Notes under the pieces: generated by a model | The model's input: the letters and a program-made list of their open reading frames with translations, nothing else | What the model was told of the DNA's origin: nothing | Database searches by the model: none | Shown here: one piece after another, positions 1 through 6,364 of the stretch | Layout of the letters: each line of letters opens with the position of its first letter | How positions within the stretch are numbered: position 1 is the first letter of the stretch | Program-made: the position numbers and the translations under genes | From: Pseudomonadota bacterium | GTDB lineage: Bacteria; Pseudomonadota; Gammaproteobacteria; Acidiferrobacterales; UBA6901 | Reading direction: 5' to 3' | Assembly (NCBI GenBank): GCA_021783175.1 | Contig: JAJXUF010000115.1 | Span: 1-10,056 of the forward strand | Length of the DNA: 10,056 nt

Positions 1-438
1 AACGGTCTTACTGCCCACTTTTGCGTCCAGACGACCGCAAGCCCAGATCATGTTGCCACCCGGAACCGTGCCCGGAACCAGGGTGAGGAGATCCGAGCTG
101 CCTGCAACCACCTGTCCGCCAATGTTGGCGGCAGTGTACTTGATGCTGATTACGCCGGTGGGCGCAACTGTCACCGAGGTCACATACTTGCCAGCGATGC
201 TCGCGGGAGCGGCCAAACCGAAGCTCGCATTGGTTCCGGTTGTGGGCATAACTCCGTTAGATTGATAGGTTTCCTCAACAGCCGTCTTCGCCGCGTCCGC
301 CAGGCTCAGGCCTTCCGTGATCTTTGAGCGGATGATGTAATCCTGGTAGGCCGGAATCGCGATGGCTGCCAGGATACCGATGATCGCGACCACGATCATC
401 AATTCGATTAGCGTAAAGCCCTTTTGTAATCTCTTCAT
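1..438 (-). CDS. pilA: Type IVa major pilin PilA (3' end beyond the window)
   Basis: Structural subunit of the type IV pilus, used for twitching, adhesion and DNA uptake; it is inserted in the inner membrane and then polymerised. The 146 visible residues begin [20 protein letters not shown]. This is a class III leader of seven residues with prepilin peptidase cleavage expected between Gly7 and Phe8, Glu at mature position 5, and a hydrophobic N-terminal helix (about residues 8-31). The rest is a Gly/Ala/Thr-rich head with a Cys at residue 134 (IWACG), likely the first Cys of the C-terminal disulfide loop; the partner and stop lie off the left edge. Type IVa pilins are usually about 140-160 residues, so little is missing. 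The start is fixed by a perfect GGAGG at 447-451, 8 nt upstream. It lies downstream of pilR behind a sigma-54 promoter, so PilR-dependent expression is expected. A pseudopilin is less likely because of the pilSR linkage. Confidence 0.95.
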   Translation of the reverse strand, partial: MKRLQKGFTLIELMIVVAIIGILAAIAIPAYQDYIIRSKITEGLSLADAAKTAVEETYQSNGVMPTTGTNASFGLAAPASIAGKYVTSVTVAPTGVISIKYTAANIGGQVVAGSSDLLTLVPGTVPGGNMIWACGRLDAKVGSKTV

Positions 439-470
439 AAATCAAACCTCCAGTTCAGTTTTCATTCGGG

Positions 471-640
471 CAGAAATCTGGGAAATAACCGGCCCTATAA
501 TCCAATCGAGCCGTGCATGCATGTCGCCCGTTGAGTCCCTTTTGGGCCGATGCTTTCTCAGATTTCCGAGCCACCAACAATAAGTAGCAGACGTTCAGAG
601 CTTGGTCAAAGGTGTATTCCGCACCGCCAAACGCACTGCT
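471..640 (-). promoter_or_regulatory. Structured 5' leader of pilA mRNA, possible cis-regulatory RNA
   Basis: In the minus-strand RNA, 559-568 pairs with 471-480 (10 pairs, one G-U). After a 1x1 mismatch 554-557 pairs with 482-485. After a 2x2 internal loop 544-551 pairs with 488-495 (8 pairs, one G-U). Together this gives 22 pairs closing a 48-nt apical loop (496-543). The two G-U pairs become A-C mismatches in the opposite strand, so the fold favours the pilA-sense RNA. A second, weaker domain pairs 636-640 with 586-590 and 631-633/629-630 with 592-595, enclosing a GGTG/CACC hairpin at 611-625. The folds start just after the predicted transcription start (near 651) and end 20 nt before the ribosome site. 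No U-run follows, so if it is regulatory, translation or stability is likelier than attenuation. I saw no c-di-GMP riboswitch core. The pairing is worked out by hand, not by a folding program. Confidence 0.5.
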
Positions 641-661
641 CCTTATGGTGATCTTGAGAAA

Positions 662-677
662 TGCACAAACCGTACCA
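662..677 (-). promoter_or_regulatory. Sigma-54 (RpoN) promoter of pilA
   Basis: The minus strand reads TGGTACGGTTTGTGCA. Against the consensus TGGCACG-N4-TTGCA it keeps the invariant GG and GC at the correct spacing and misses only two weaker positions. The transcription start is expected near 651, giving an untranslated leader of about 210 nt. PilR, the sigma-54 activator that drives pilA in Pseudomonas, is encoded just upstream, which strongly supports the call. Confidence 0.83.
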
Positions 678-814
678 TTCGGGCTGGGCATGGCAGGCTT
701 TGACTCTTTGGCAAAATTGCTTTTCCGGACAGTGGGTTGCTTTCAAGCCGGGCTCGCTGGTCCATTGACCGTCGCCGATTCGTTTAGATTGCTTCCGCCG
801 TTTCGCGGCAACGA

Positions 815-834
815 CTGACGCTGCACGGCGTCAG
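815..834 (-). terminator. Hairpin downstream of pilR
   Basis: A perfect 7-bp stem (815-821 with 828-834, CTGACGC/GCGTCAG) with a 6-nt loop lies about 80 nt past the pilR stop. A smaller GCCG/CGGC hairpin (797-809) follows it. Neither has a T-run, so it could protect the mRNA end or aid Rho-dependent termination rather than act as an intrinsic terminator. Confidence 0.3.
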
Positions 835-914
835 CAAAGCGCGGACGGGTCAGCTGCGACCGATGAATGGCTGAATCCGGCAGGCAACTGGCGCACATCG
901 TTTGCGAACGAAAG

Positions 915-2288
915 TCAATCGATGCCGAGTTTTTCCAGTTTGTAGCGCAGGGCACGAAAAGTAATGCCGAGGAGTTTGGCGGCCGCGGTCTTGTTTTGGC
1001 CGGTCTGCTCAAGCGCGTCGCGGATCGCGGTTTCTTCAACGCGCGCAAGATATTCTTCGAGCGATTCGTCGCCGGAAAAATCCGCAGCCCCGGACTGTGT
1101 GTCGGAATCGGAGCCAGCGTCCGGCAGGCGCAGATCCTGGGGGGTAATTTCGGCGCCATCACACATGGTGAGCGCCCGTTCCAGGATGTTCTCAAGCTCG
1201 CGTACGTTACCGGGAAAATCGTAGCGCGACAGTTCTGTCAGTGCTTCACTCGACAGTCGCGGCGATGCGCCACCCAGTGTTGAGGTAAGCTTTGCGCACA
1301 GGTGTTCAGCCAGCAGGGGAATATCCTCCGGGCGGCTGCGCAGACTGGGAATCGCCAGTTCGATCACGTTGAGTCGGTAGTAGAGGTCCTGGCGGAATTT
1401 CCCGTCGCGTACCAGGCCATGGAGATCGCGGTGGGTGGCGCTGAGGATGCGCACGTCCACGCGGATTTCGTTGTGGCTGCCTACCGGGCGTACGGTCTTT
1501 TCCTGAATGGCGCGCAACAGTTTTACCTGCATGGGAATCGGCAGATCACCGACTTCGTCCAGGAACAGCGTACCGCCATCGGCGGCCTTGAAAAGACCGT
1601 CCTTGTCCTGTACCGCCCCGGTAAAACTACCCTTTTTGTGGCCGAAAAACTCGCTTTCCATGAGCTGTTCGGGGATCGCCCCGCAGTTAACGGGCACGAA
1701 CGGTCTATCCGCACGCGGTCCAAGATCATGGATCAAGCGTGCAGCAAGTTCCTTGCCGGTACCCGATTCGCCGTGTATGTAAACTGGAGCTTGGCCACGC
1801 GCCAGTTTTTCAATCAAGATGCGCACCGTCTGAATGGCGGTCGACTCTCCCAGCAACTTGCGGGTTGCGTCGCGGCTGATGACTGGCGCCGTTGGCACCA
1901 CAGATCCGACTCTGAGTGCCGAGCGGACGATGTTGCGCAAATCATTGATGTCGAGCGGTTTGGAGACGAAATCGAAAGCCCCGGCCTTAAGCGCCGTAAT
2001 GGCGGTTTCCATGTTGCCGTGGGCCGTAATCACGGCGACCGGCAACTGCGGATGTTTGTTCTGGATGTGTCGCACTAAATCAATGCCATTGCCGTCGGGA
2101 AGTCGCATGTCCGTCAGGCAAAGATCAAAGGCAAATTGTTCGAGCAGATGATGGGCTTCCATCAGATTTTCCGCGGCGCGTGTCTCCAGATTCATCCGCC
2201 CCAGGGTAAGTTCCAATAGTTCGCGGATGTCGGGCTCGTCGTCGACAATCAATACCTGTCCCTTGGTTGTCATCGCCTTGGTGCTCAT
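915..2288 (-). CDS. pilR: PilR, sigma-54-dependent response regulator of pilin transcription
   Basis: NtrC-type activator of 457 aa that, when phosphorylated by PilS, drives sigma-54 transcription of pilA. The receiver domain (about 10-125) has the acidic pair D16/D17, phospho-acceptor D60 (LTDMRLPDG), T88 and K110. The AAA+ domain (about 145-375) has Walker A GESGTGKE (173-180), the sigma-54 contact loop GSFTGA (220-225), and Walker B GGTLFLDE (238-245). The C-terminal Fis-type helix-turn-helix is about 415-457 (NKTAAAKLLGITFRALRYKL). Ser replaces the usual Ala in GAFTGA; I recall the same form in other PilR proteins. The start overlaps the pilS stop by four bases (ATGA), implying translational coupling; no strong ribosome site is seen, and Met6 is an alternative. 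Linkage to pilS and to a sigma-54 promoter before pilA makes PilR far more likely than NtrC or another paralogue. Confidence 0.95.
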   Translation of the reverse strand: MSTKAMTTKGQVLIVDDEPDIRELLELTLGRMNLETRAAENLMEAHHLLEQFAFDLCLTDMRLPDGNGIDLVRHIQNKHPQLPVAVITAHGNMETAITALKAGAFDFVSKPLDINDLRNIVRSALRVGSVVPTAPVISRDATRKLLGESTAIQTVRILIEKLARGQAPVYIHGESGTGKELAARLIHDLGPRADRPFVPVNCGAIPEQLMESEFFGHKKGSFTGAVQDKDGLFKAADGGTLFLDEVGDLPIPMQVKLLRAIQEKTVRPVGSHNEIRVDVRILSATHRDLHGLVRDGKFRQDLYYRLNVIELAIPSLRSRPEDIPLLAEHLCAKLTSTLGGASPRLSSEALTELSRYDFPGNVRELENILERALTMCDGAEITPQDLRLPDAGSDSDTQSGAADFSGDESLEEYLARVEETAIRDALEQTGQNKTAAAKLLGITFRALRYKLEKLGID

Positions 2289-3910
2289 GGTTTGCCGGGG
2301 CCACTACACTCTTCGGCCCGCAGGAACGTAATGCGAAAACGGGTGCCGCCCCCATCGCCTGGGTGGTAATCCAGCCGGGCACCGTTTCCTTCACACAGTT
2401 CCCTTGCAATATACAAGCCAAGTCCGGTGCCCTTGGGAGTGGTGGTAAAGAATGGATCAAAAATGTTGTCGGCAATCTCGGGCGGGATGCCGGAGCCCCA
2501 GTCGATTACATCGAGAGCCGGGCGGCCATCCGGGTCAAAGCTGGCCTTGAGCGCGATAAGGGATTGGCCGCTGAAAGGCGGACTGTGGCGCAGCGCATTC
2601 TGGCACAGATTGCCGACGACCTGGTTAAGCTGATCAGGATCCATGCAGGCTGTCACGTTGCCGTGATCAACTACCGAAATCAGCTCGGGCGGTTTACCGC
2701 CGGTCTCCGTGAACTGGCGAGCGAAGTCTTTCATCCAGGAGCCAAACTGCAGCGCGACCGGATTAACGTGGTCGCGACGGCTAAGCTGCATGACATTTTC
2801 CACAATGACGTTCATGCGCCGGCTCTGATCTTCAATGATGCGAACCAGGCGCTTCTCGTCACCGCTTTGGCTGGCGGATTCGCTGAGCAACTGGGCAGCG
2901 TGAATGATTGCCCCGAGCGGATTGCGTATTTCGTGGGCTATGCTTGCAGTCAGGCGAGCGAGCGCGGCCATCTTGAGCTGCTGTGCCTGCTGCTTCAGGA
3001 TCGAGGTATCTTCGAGAAATACCAGTACGCCCGAACTCTGTCCATCGCCGATCGACAGGAAGCGCGGCAGCAGTGTATAGCCGGCGCGGGTAGTGACCAG
3101 TTGGCGTCCGCGGGCAGCCGCCGATTTTCCCAGCCAGTCGAACAGTTGGGTCGCCAGACTAGCCGAGATGTCGGTGAGCAGGGGCTTGCCGGCAAGTGGC
3201 TCGCGCAGACCAAGGAAATCGCGTGCGGTCTTGTTCACCATGTGTACATGGCCGACCGGGTCGCACACCAGCACGCCGGATTGCATGCGCTGAATGATGA
3301 CCTCGTTGATCTGTGAAAGATTGGCAAGGTCGACACCACGCCGCTGGGCCAGGTCCTCGGTCGCACGCAGTCTCTGAGCCAGGGTGTGGGATAGGGCGGC
3401 CGTCGCGAAAAGGCCAAGTCCCAGTAGTCCCGCCTGGGTATAGCCATCCGTTATCCAAGTTCCGCCCGTCAAGAACTGCCAGTTGACCTCCAGGCCAATG
3501 GAAACAGTCGCGAGCGCGGCAAAAAATATCGTCATGCGGGTGCCGAGCATGAGACTGCTCCCGCCAATCGCCACGACCAGAAGCAGGCCGAGACCGCTGC
3601 CAAGACCCCCACTGGCATGCAGCAATAGGGTAAGCAGAATGACGTCCAGGAACGAGAACAAGCCGGTTTGGCTTTCAAAATTCGGCCAGCGGCGCCATGC
3701 CCCGGCAATGCCGGCAAATGCCACCGCGGCGTAGGTCAGTGCTGTACCGTAGAAGAGGAGCGGGTTCGATTCACCGAGAGGCAGGATCCTTGCCCCCGAC
3801 AGAGCATAGCCGGCCGCCGCGCAGGCGATCAGGGCACGGTAGAAATTAAAATAGCGCAGTAGCTTCCAGTTTTCCGAGGCGACGGCGGACGCGCTGTCTG
3901 TCGCGCTCAT
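2285..3910 (-). CDS. pilS: PilS, membrane sensor histidine kinase for PilR
   Basis: Inner-membrane kinase (541 aa from this start) that phosphorylates PilR; in Pseudomonas PilS senses the pilin level in the membrane. Six hydrophobic segments fall at about 23-39, 51-72, 84-99, 104-123, 125-144 and 159-179, a polytopic sensor without a large periplasmic domain. A PAS-like domain follows (about 205-305). The dimerisation/phospho-acceptor motif is SIAHEIRNP with His326. The ATPase domain has the N box (GNLCQNALRH, 433-442), G1 DWGSGIP (470-476) and G2 KGTGLGL (493-499). The N-terminal LLRYFNFYR is typical of PilS. The start is uncertain: ATG at 3910 has GGA 6 nt upstream; ATGs at 3937 and 3946 and a GTG at 3964 are in frame with weaker or structured upstream sequence. 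It is probably co-transcribed with the small gene before it and with pilR. Confidence 0.94.
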   Translation of the reverse strand: MSATDSASAVASENWKLLRYFNFYRALIACAAAGYALSGARILPLGESNPLLFYGTALTYAAVAFAGIAGAWRRWPNFESQTGLFSFLDVILLTLLLHASGGLGSGLGLLLVVAIGGSSLMLGTRMTIFFAALATVSIGLEVNWQFLTGGTWITDGYTQAGLLGLGLFATAALSHTLAQRLRATEDLAQRRGVDLANLSQINEVIIQRMQSGVLVCDPVGHVHMVNKTARDFLGLREPLAGKPLLTDISASLATQLFDWLGKSAAARGRQLVTTRAGYTLLPRFLSIGDGQSSGVLVFLEDTSILKQQAQQLKMAALARLTASIAHEIRNPLGAIIHAAQLLSESASQSGDEKRLVRIIEDQSRRMNVIVENVMQLSRRDHVNPVALQFGSWMKDFARQFTETGGKPPELISVVDHGNVTACMDPDQLNQVVGNLCQNALRHSPPFSGQSLIALKASFDPDGRPALDVIDWGSGIPPEIADNIFDPFFTTTPKGTGLGLYIARELCEGNGARLDYHPGDGGGTRFRITFLRAEECSGPGKP

Positions 3911-3966
3911 CCCAGTTCCGAAGATCCTGCTATCCATTGCTGTCATCTTTAATTGAATTAGCACAG

Positions 3967-3992
3967 ATTCCGGCGGGAGGCAAAGCCGGAAT
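3967..3992 (-). other. Perfect 8-bp hairpin in front of pilS
   Basis: ATTCCGGC (3967-3974) is exactly complementary to GCCGGAAT (3985-3992), with a 10-nt loop. It begins at the stop codon of the upstream small gene and ends 2 nt before the in-frame GTG of pilS. No T-run follows. It may tune pilS expression relative to the upstream gene or stabilise mRNA. It also makes the GTG start less likely, because the only GGA before that start is buried in the stem. Confidence 0.45.
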
Positions 3993-4240
3993 TACGGCTG
4001 ATCGGGACCTCTTAGAGCATGTTCCCTGCTGCAATAGACCCGACCCTCAGACCTTATTGCGTCGTCCTGGGGAATGTATACGCCGCACCGGGCACAAGGG
4101 AGCATGGTCACGCCGCCTGATGGGCGGTTTGCGGAGGGCTCGCGGTGGGAATGGAAATGAGGCGTCGAATGGCGCTTTAACAGTCGAAGGGCCAGCCAAA
4201 TGGCCGCCAGCACAAAGACCAGGCGCAGTAATTCGCCCAT
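3992..4240 (-). CDS. Small membrane-anchored PP0621-family protein with Cys/His cluster
   Basis: This is an 82-residue protein. Residues 4-22 are one hydrophobic helix (LLRLVFVLAAIWLALRLL) followed by basic residues, which suggests an inner-membrane anchor with the tail in the cytoplasm. A His-rich, Pro-rich linker leads to a compact C-terminal module with C49-x2-C52 (PCARCG) and C70-x3-H74 (YCSREH), the layout of a small zinc ribbon or treble clef. From memory this matches the family named after Pseudomonas putida PP_0621; its function is unknown to me. The start at 4240 is chosen because the membrane helix follows directly; the longer frame (to 4321) would add a poor tail overlapping a hairpin. 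The ribosome site is weak. It lies upstream of pilS in the same direction, so it is probably co-transcribed with pilSR. A TTGAAA-17-TATTTC pair (4257-4285) is a weak promoter candidate. Confidence 0.75.
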   Translation of the reverse strand: MGELLRLVFVLAAIWLALRLLKRHSTPHFHSHREPSANRPSGGVTMLPCARCGVYIPQDDAIRSEGRVYCSREHALRGPDQP

Positions 4241-4274
4241 GTTTCGATTCTCTGTTGAAATACCCACAAAGACT

Positions 4275-4304
4275 GCCTGTTTCAATTGAAGAACAGGCCT
4301 TTTT
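4275..4304 (+). terminator. Hairpin with T-run, oriented to the plus strand
   Basis: GCCTGTT (4275-4281) pairs with AACAGGC (4292-4298) around a 10-nt loop containing TTCAATTGAA, followed by C and five Ts (4300-4304). The T-run makes it an intrinsic terminator for plus-strand transcription, although no plus-strand gene lies to its left in the window. On the minus strand it lies about 50 nt past tRNA-Pro and is followed only by AGTCTTTG, so it could act weakly there too, perhaps as the tRNA terminator or a 3'-end processing stop. Confidence 0.5.
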
Positions 4305-4345
4305 CGCGCCGCTTGAGACAATGCGGCCGCAGCATCGATCGGACA

Positions 4346-4422
4346 TGGTCGGGGTGAGAGGATTCGAACCTCCGGCCCCTAGCTCCCGAAGCTAGTGCTC
4401 TACCAGGCTGAGCTACACCCCG
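4346..4422 (-). tRNA. tRNA-Pro(CGG)
   Basis: A 77-nt cloverleaf with encoded CCA. The acceptor stem CGGGGTG pairs with CACCCCG, followed by discriminator A and CCA. The D arm contains GTAGCTCAGCCTGGTAGAGC. The anticodon stem CTAGC/GCTAG encloses loop TTCGGGA with anticodon CGG (complement of 4386-4388). The T arm is GGAGG-TTCGAAT-CCTCT with one G-T pair. It decodes the proline codon CCG, frequent in G+C-rich genomes. It begins 6 nt after the ispB stop, so it may be released from an ispB transcript or use a promoter inside the end of ispB. Confidence 0.97.
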
Positions 4423-4428
4423 ATTGGT

Positions 4429-5397
4429 CTAGTGATTGCGATGCACGGAATAGTGAGCGAGGTCGAGTAGCGCTTGTGCGTGGGGTGAATCGGGAATCAC
4501 GGCCAGGGCTTTCCGCGCCCGACCCGCTTCGTCCTCAGCTTGCCGCGCAGTGTACGCGATGGCCCCTGTCGATTCAATGGCAGCAACGACGGCGTCGATT
4601 TGCTCCAAACCGCCCTCGCGAATTGCCGCACGCAGCAAATCACGCTCGCGGGCATTGCCGGTGCGCAGAGCATGGATCATGGGCAACGTGGGCTTGCCTT
4701 CGGCCAGGTCATCGCCAATATTCTTGCCGAGCGTCACGGGGTCAGCTCGGTAATCAAGCACATCGTCGATCAACTGGAAGGCGGTGCCAAGATGCATCCC
4801 GTAGGCCGCCAGCGCCGTTTCGATCGCAAGGTCGCGTTGGCTTATAACTGCTCCCAGCCGGGCCGCCGCCTCGAACAATTTTGCTGTTTTGCTGCGAATA
4901 ACGTACAGGTATTGTTGCTCGGCGATATCCGGTTCGTGGCAATTCAACAGCTGCATTACCTCGCCTTCGGCGATGGTGTTGGTTGCCTTGGACAAAATTT
5001 CCATGACACGCATATTGCGCACATCGACCATCATTTCGAATGCGCGCGAGTAGAGAAAATCCCCTACAAGGACGCTTGCTTCATTGCCCCAAACCACATT
5101 GGCCGTGGTTTGTCCGCGCCGCAGTTCCGAGGCATCGACCACGTCGTCATGCAGCAGGGTGGCGGTATGGATGAATTCGACGATCGTGGCGAGCGGGATA
5201 TGATCCTGGCCCTGGTAACCGCAAGCGCCACTCGCAAGCAAGACGATGAGCGGACGCAGGCGCTTGCCGCCACTATGGATGATGTACCCTGCCAGCTGGT
5301 TGATGAGGGCGACATCAGACTTCAGTCGTCGGTTGATTTCGCGATCGACTGCCTGCCGGTCATCATAAGTAAGGGCCAGAATGGCCTCTAGATCCAT
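4429..5397 (-). CDS. ispB: Octaprenyl diphosphate synthase
   Basis: This trans-type polyprenyl synthase adds isopentenyl diphosphate to farnesyl diphosphate to build the C40 side chain of ubiquinone; it is cytosolic and Mg-dependent. Motifs in the 322 residues are GGKRLRP (43-49), the first Asp-rich motif DDVVD (84-88) followed by RR at 93-94, and the second DDVLD (211-215) followed by GKNIGDDLAEGKPTLP. Ala79 and Thr80 ahead of the first motif, in place of bulky aromatics, fit a long-chain product. Length matches E. coli IspB (about 323). The ATG at 5397 gives the family-typical N-terminus; an in-frame TTG at 5463 would add 22 unconserved residues. Neither start has a clear ribosome site. It is divergent from rplU, as in E. 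coli and Pseudomonas. The exact chain length (C40 or C45) cannot be told from sequence. Confidence 0.94.
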   Translation of the reverse strand: MDLEAILALTYDDRQAVDREINRRLKSDVALINQLAGYIIHSGGKRLRPLIVLLASGACGYQGQDHIPLATIVEFIHTATLLHDDVVDASELRRGQTTANVVWGNEASVLVGDFLYSRAFEMMVDVRNMRVMEILSKATNTIAEGEVMQLLNCHEPDIAEQQYLYVIRSKTAKLFEAAARLGAVISQRDLAIETALAAYGMHLGTAFQLIDDVLDYRADPVTLGKNIGDDLAEGKPTLPMIHALRTGNARERDLLRAAIREGGLEQIDAVVAAIESTGAIAYTARQAEDEAGRARKALAVIPDSPHAQALLDLAHYSVHRNH

Positions 5398-5466
5398 GGG
5401 AAATATTTGCGTTGCTGCGGCACGATGGGCCCGAATGCTAGAGTATGCGTTGCCTGCCCGCAAGAA

Positions 5467-5499
5467 CGACCGTTATTTCTACGACCGAAAAACCGGTCG
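5467..5499. repeat. Repeated CGACCG motif in the ispB/rplU spacer
   Basis: CGACCG occurs at 5467-5472 and 5482-5487 in direct orientation (each preceded by A), and inverted at 5494-5499. The last two form a 6-bp hairpin with loop AAAAAC. The cluster lies 25 bases upstream of the rplU -35 box and 70 bases upstream of the ispB start. It could bind a regulator acting on both divergent genes; this is inference from position and repetition only. Confidence 0.35.
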
Positions 5500-5523
5500 G
5501 TTTGCCTGAAGGCTTGGCGCGGC

Positions 5524-5552
5524 TTGTAAGTCGGCAGACCTCACGGTACAAT
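5524..5552 (+). promoter_or_regulatory. Sigma-70 promoter of rplU-rpmA
   Basis: The -35 TTGTAA (5524-5529) is separated by exactly 17 bases from the -10 TACAAT (5547-5552). Transcription should start near 5559, followed by a GC-rich ATGCGCGGC start region and a leader of about 47 nt before rplU. This is the best match in the spacer and sits where a ribosomal-protein promoter is expected. Confidence 0.78.
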
Positions 5553-5605
5553 GCGCGGCTTTGATGAAGCGCCTCTAGGCGGCCATTTGTGATGGAGAAT
5601 CAAGC

Positions 5606-5926
5606 ATGTACGCGGTAATCGAGACGGGCGGCAAGCAATATCGGGTGGCGGTCGGCGATGTGGTGCGAGTAGAGAAGCTCGCCGCTGATGCCGGATCTTC
5701 GGTCAATCTTGATCGGGTGCTGATGGTCGCCGATGGTCAGGACGTGCGCACGGGTAACCCTGTTCTTTCCGGCACGGCCGTGACGGCAACCGTCAAAGGC
5801 CATGGGCGCGGAGACAAGGTTCGAATCTTTAAGCTGCGTCGCCGCAAGCACTATCGTAAGCAGGCCGGTCACCGGCAAGATTACACAGAGATTGAGATCA
5901 CGGGAATTTCCGGCGCGACCAAGTAG
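5606..5926 (+). CDS. rplU: 50S ribosomal protein L21
   Basis: A large-subunit protein that binds 23S rRNA and is needed in assembly. The 106 residues match the family length (E. coli 103) and begin with the diagnostic [15 protein letters not shown] basic patch [21 protein letters not shown] (in two adjoining parts at about 72-92) precedes a TEIEITGI end, the signature region of L21. The ribosome site GGAG lies 8 nt before the ATG. It is the first gene of the rplU-rpmA unit, with a clear promoter upstream, and is followed by rpmA after 39 nt. Confidence 0.98.
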   Translation: MYAVIETGGKQYRVAVGDVVRVEKLAADAGSSVNLDRVLMVADGQDVRTGNPVLSGTAVTATVKGHGRGDKVRIFKLRRRKHYRKQAGHRQDYTEIEITGISGATK

Positions 5927-5965
5927 GTACGCGTTCGTATTAGCAAATAGGTAAGGGTCAGAACA

Positions 5966-6223
5966 ATGGCACACAAAAAAGCAGGTGGCAGCTCGCGAAA
6001 TGGCCGCGATTCCGAGTCGAAACGTCTTGGCGTGAAGCGCTTCGCTGGCGAGCAGGTTGTTACCGGTAATATTCTTGTGCGGCAGCGGGGTACCAAATTC
6101 CATCCCGGCCGGAATGTCGGTATCGGCAAGGATGATACCCTGTTCGCACTGGCGCCTGGCCAGGTGGAGTTCGAACTCAAGGGGCCGCGCCGGCGCAAGA
6201 CCGTGAGTGTCGTTACCGCCTGA
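5966..6223 (+). CDS. rpmA: 50S ribosomal protein L27
   Basis: A small basic large-subunit protein whose N-terminus reaches the peptidyl transferase centre. The 85 residues start [20 protein letters not shown], the highly conserved N-terminus, with no cleavable extension like that of Firmicutes, and carry the family core [20 protein letters not shown] (about 28-47). The length equals E. coli L27 (85). An AAGGG lies about 9 nt before the start. It is co-transcribed with rplU and ends 25 nt before a strong terminator. The yhbE transporter gene that separates rpmA from obgE in E. coli is absent. Confidence 0.98.
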   Translation: MAHKKAGGSSRNGRDSESKRLGVKRFAGEQVVTGNILVRQRGTKFHPGRNVGIGKDDTLFALAPGQVEFELKGPRRRKTVSVVTA

Positions 6224-6248
6224 TTCCGTCTCCAAGCCGGATAGCGCT

Positions 6249-6281
6249 AACCCCGCATCGGAGGACGGTGCGGGGTTTTTT
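6249..6281 (+). terminator. Strong intrinsic terminator after rpmA
   Basis: Arms 6249-6260 and 6266-6277 pair over 12 positions (AACCCCGCATCG with CGGTGCGGGGTT, one T-G pair) around loop GAGGA, and the stem runs into six Ts (6276-6281). It closes the rplU-rpmA unit. Read-through would feed obgE, otherwise obgE needs its own promoter. Confidence 0.93.
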
Positions 6282-6364
6282 GTTTGGCCGGTTGTCGGAC
6301 CGATAACTTGAGATTCCACGGGCCTGCAAGTCGGTAGTAGCGGAGCCGTTTGGTTCTTTAACAT

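Larger units (their letters stand above)
439..914 (-). other. 476-base pilR-pilA spacer: sigma-54 promoter and long pilA leader
   Basis: No convincing gene lies here; the small open frames have no family resemblance and no good ribosome site. Reading on the minus strand from pilR towards pilA, it holds a hairpin soon after the pilR stop (815-834), a stretch that may contain PilR sites, a sigma-54 promoter (662-677), a leader of about 210 nt with strong pairing potential (471-640), and the pilA ribosome site (447-451). One CTGTC motif (minus strand, 728-732), resembling the TGTC core reported for PilR sites, lies about 50 bases upstream of the promoter GG. A second clear copy at the expected spacing was not found. 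Confidence 0.8.

Noticed and set aside
496..501. Perfect TATAAT on the plus strand in the pilA spacer
   Set aside because: No -35-like hexamer at 16-18 bases upstream and no plus-strand gene follows.
471..568. c-di-GMP (GEMM) riboswitch in the pilA leader
   Set aside because: Such riboswitches occur before pilin genes in some bacteria, but the conserved core around GACGCAAAGC and the GGTAGGTAGCG side are not present.
455..691. 78-aa open frame on the minus strand upstream of pilA
   Set aside because: It would start upstream of the sigma-54 promoter and run through the structured leader; no ribosome site and no resemblance to a leader peptide.
1302..2078. 258-aa open frame on the plus strand within pilR
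   Set aside because: It lies antisense to the clearly conserved pilR, has no recognisable motif, and is the kind of long shadow frame produced by G+C-rich codon bias.
2267..3316. 349-aa open frame on the plus strand within pilS
   Set aside because: Antisense to pilS with no family resemblance and no ribosome site; another shadow. The plus-strand hairpin at 4275-4304 does not rescue it.
4540..5391. 283-aa open frame on the plus strand within ispB
   Set aside because: Antisense to a fully conserved prenyl synthase; no motifs of its own.
6321..6337. GGCYTGYAAGTCGGYAG shared with 5521-5537, upstream of both obgE and rplU
   Set aside because: 14 of 17 positions match and all differences are C/T, but a match of this quality is expected by chance somewhere in 10 kb, and no -10 box follows at the obgE copy.
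5600..6364. 254-aa open frame on the minus strand across rplU-rpmA
   Set aside because: It covers two highly conserved ribosomal genes and their terminator, and has no domain I can recognise.
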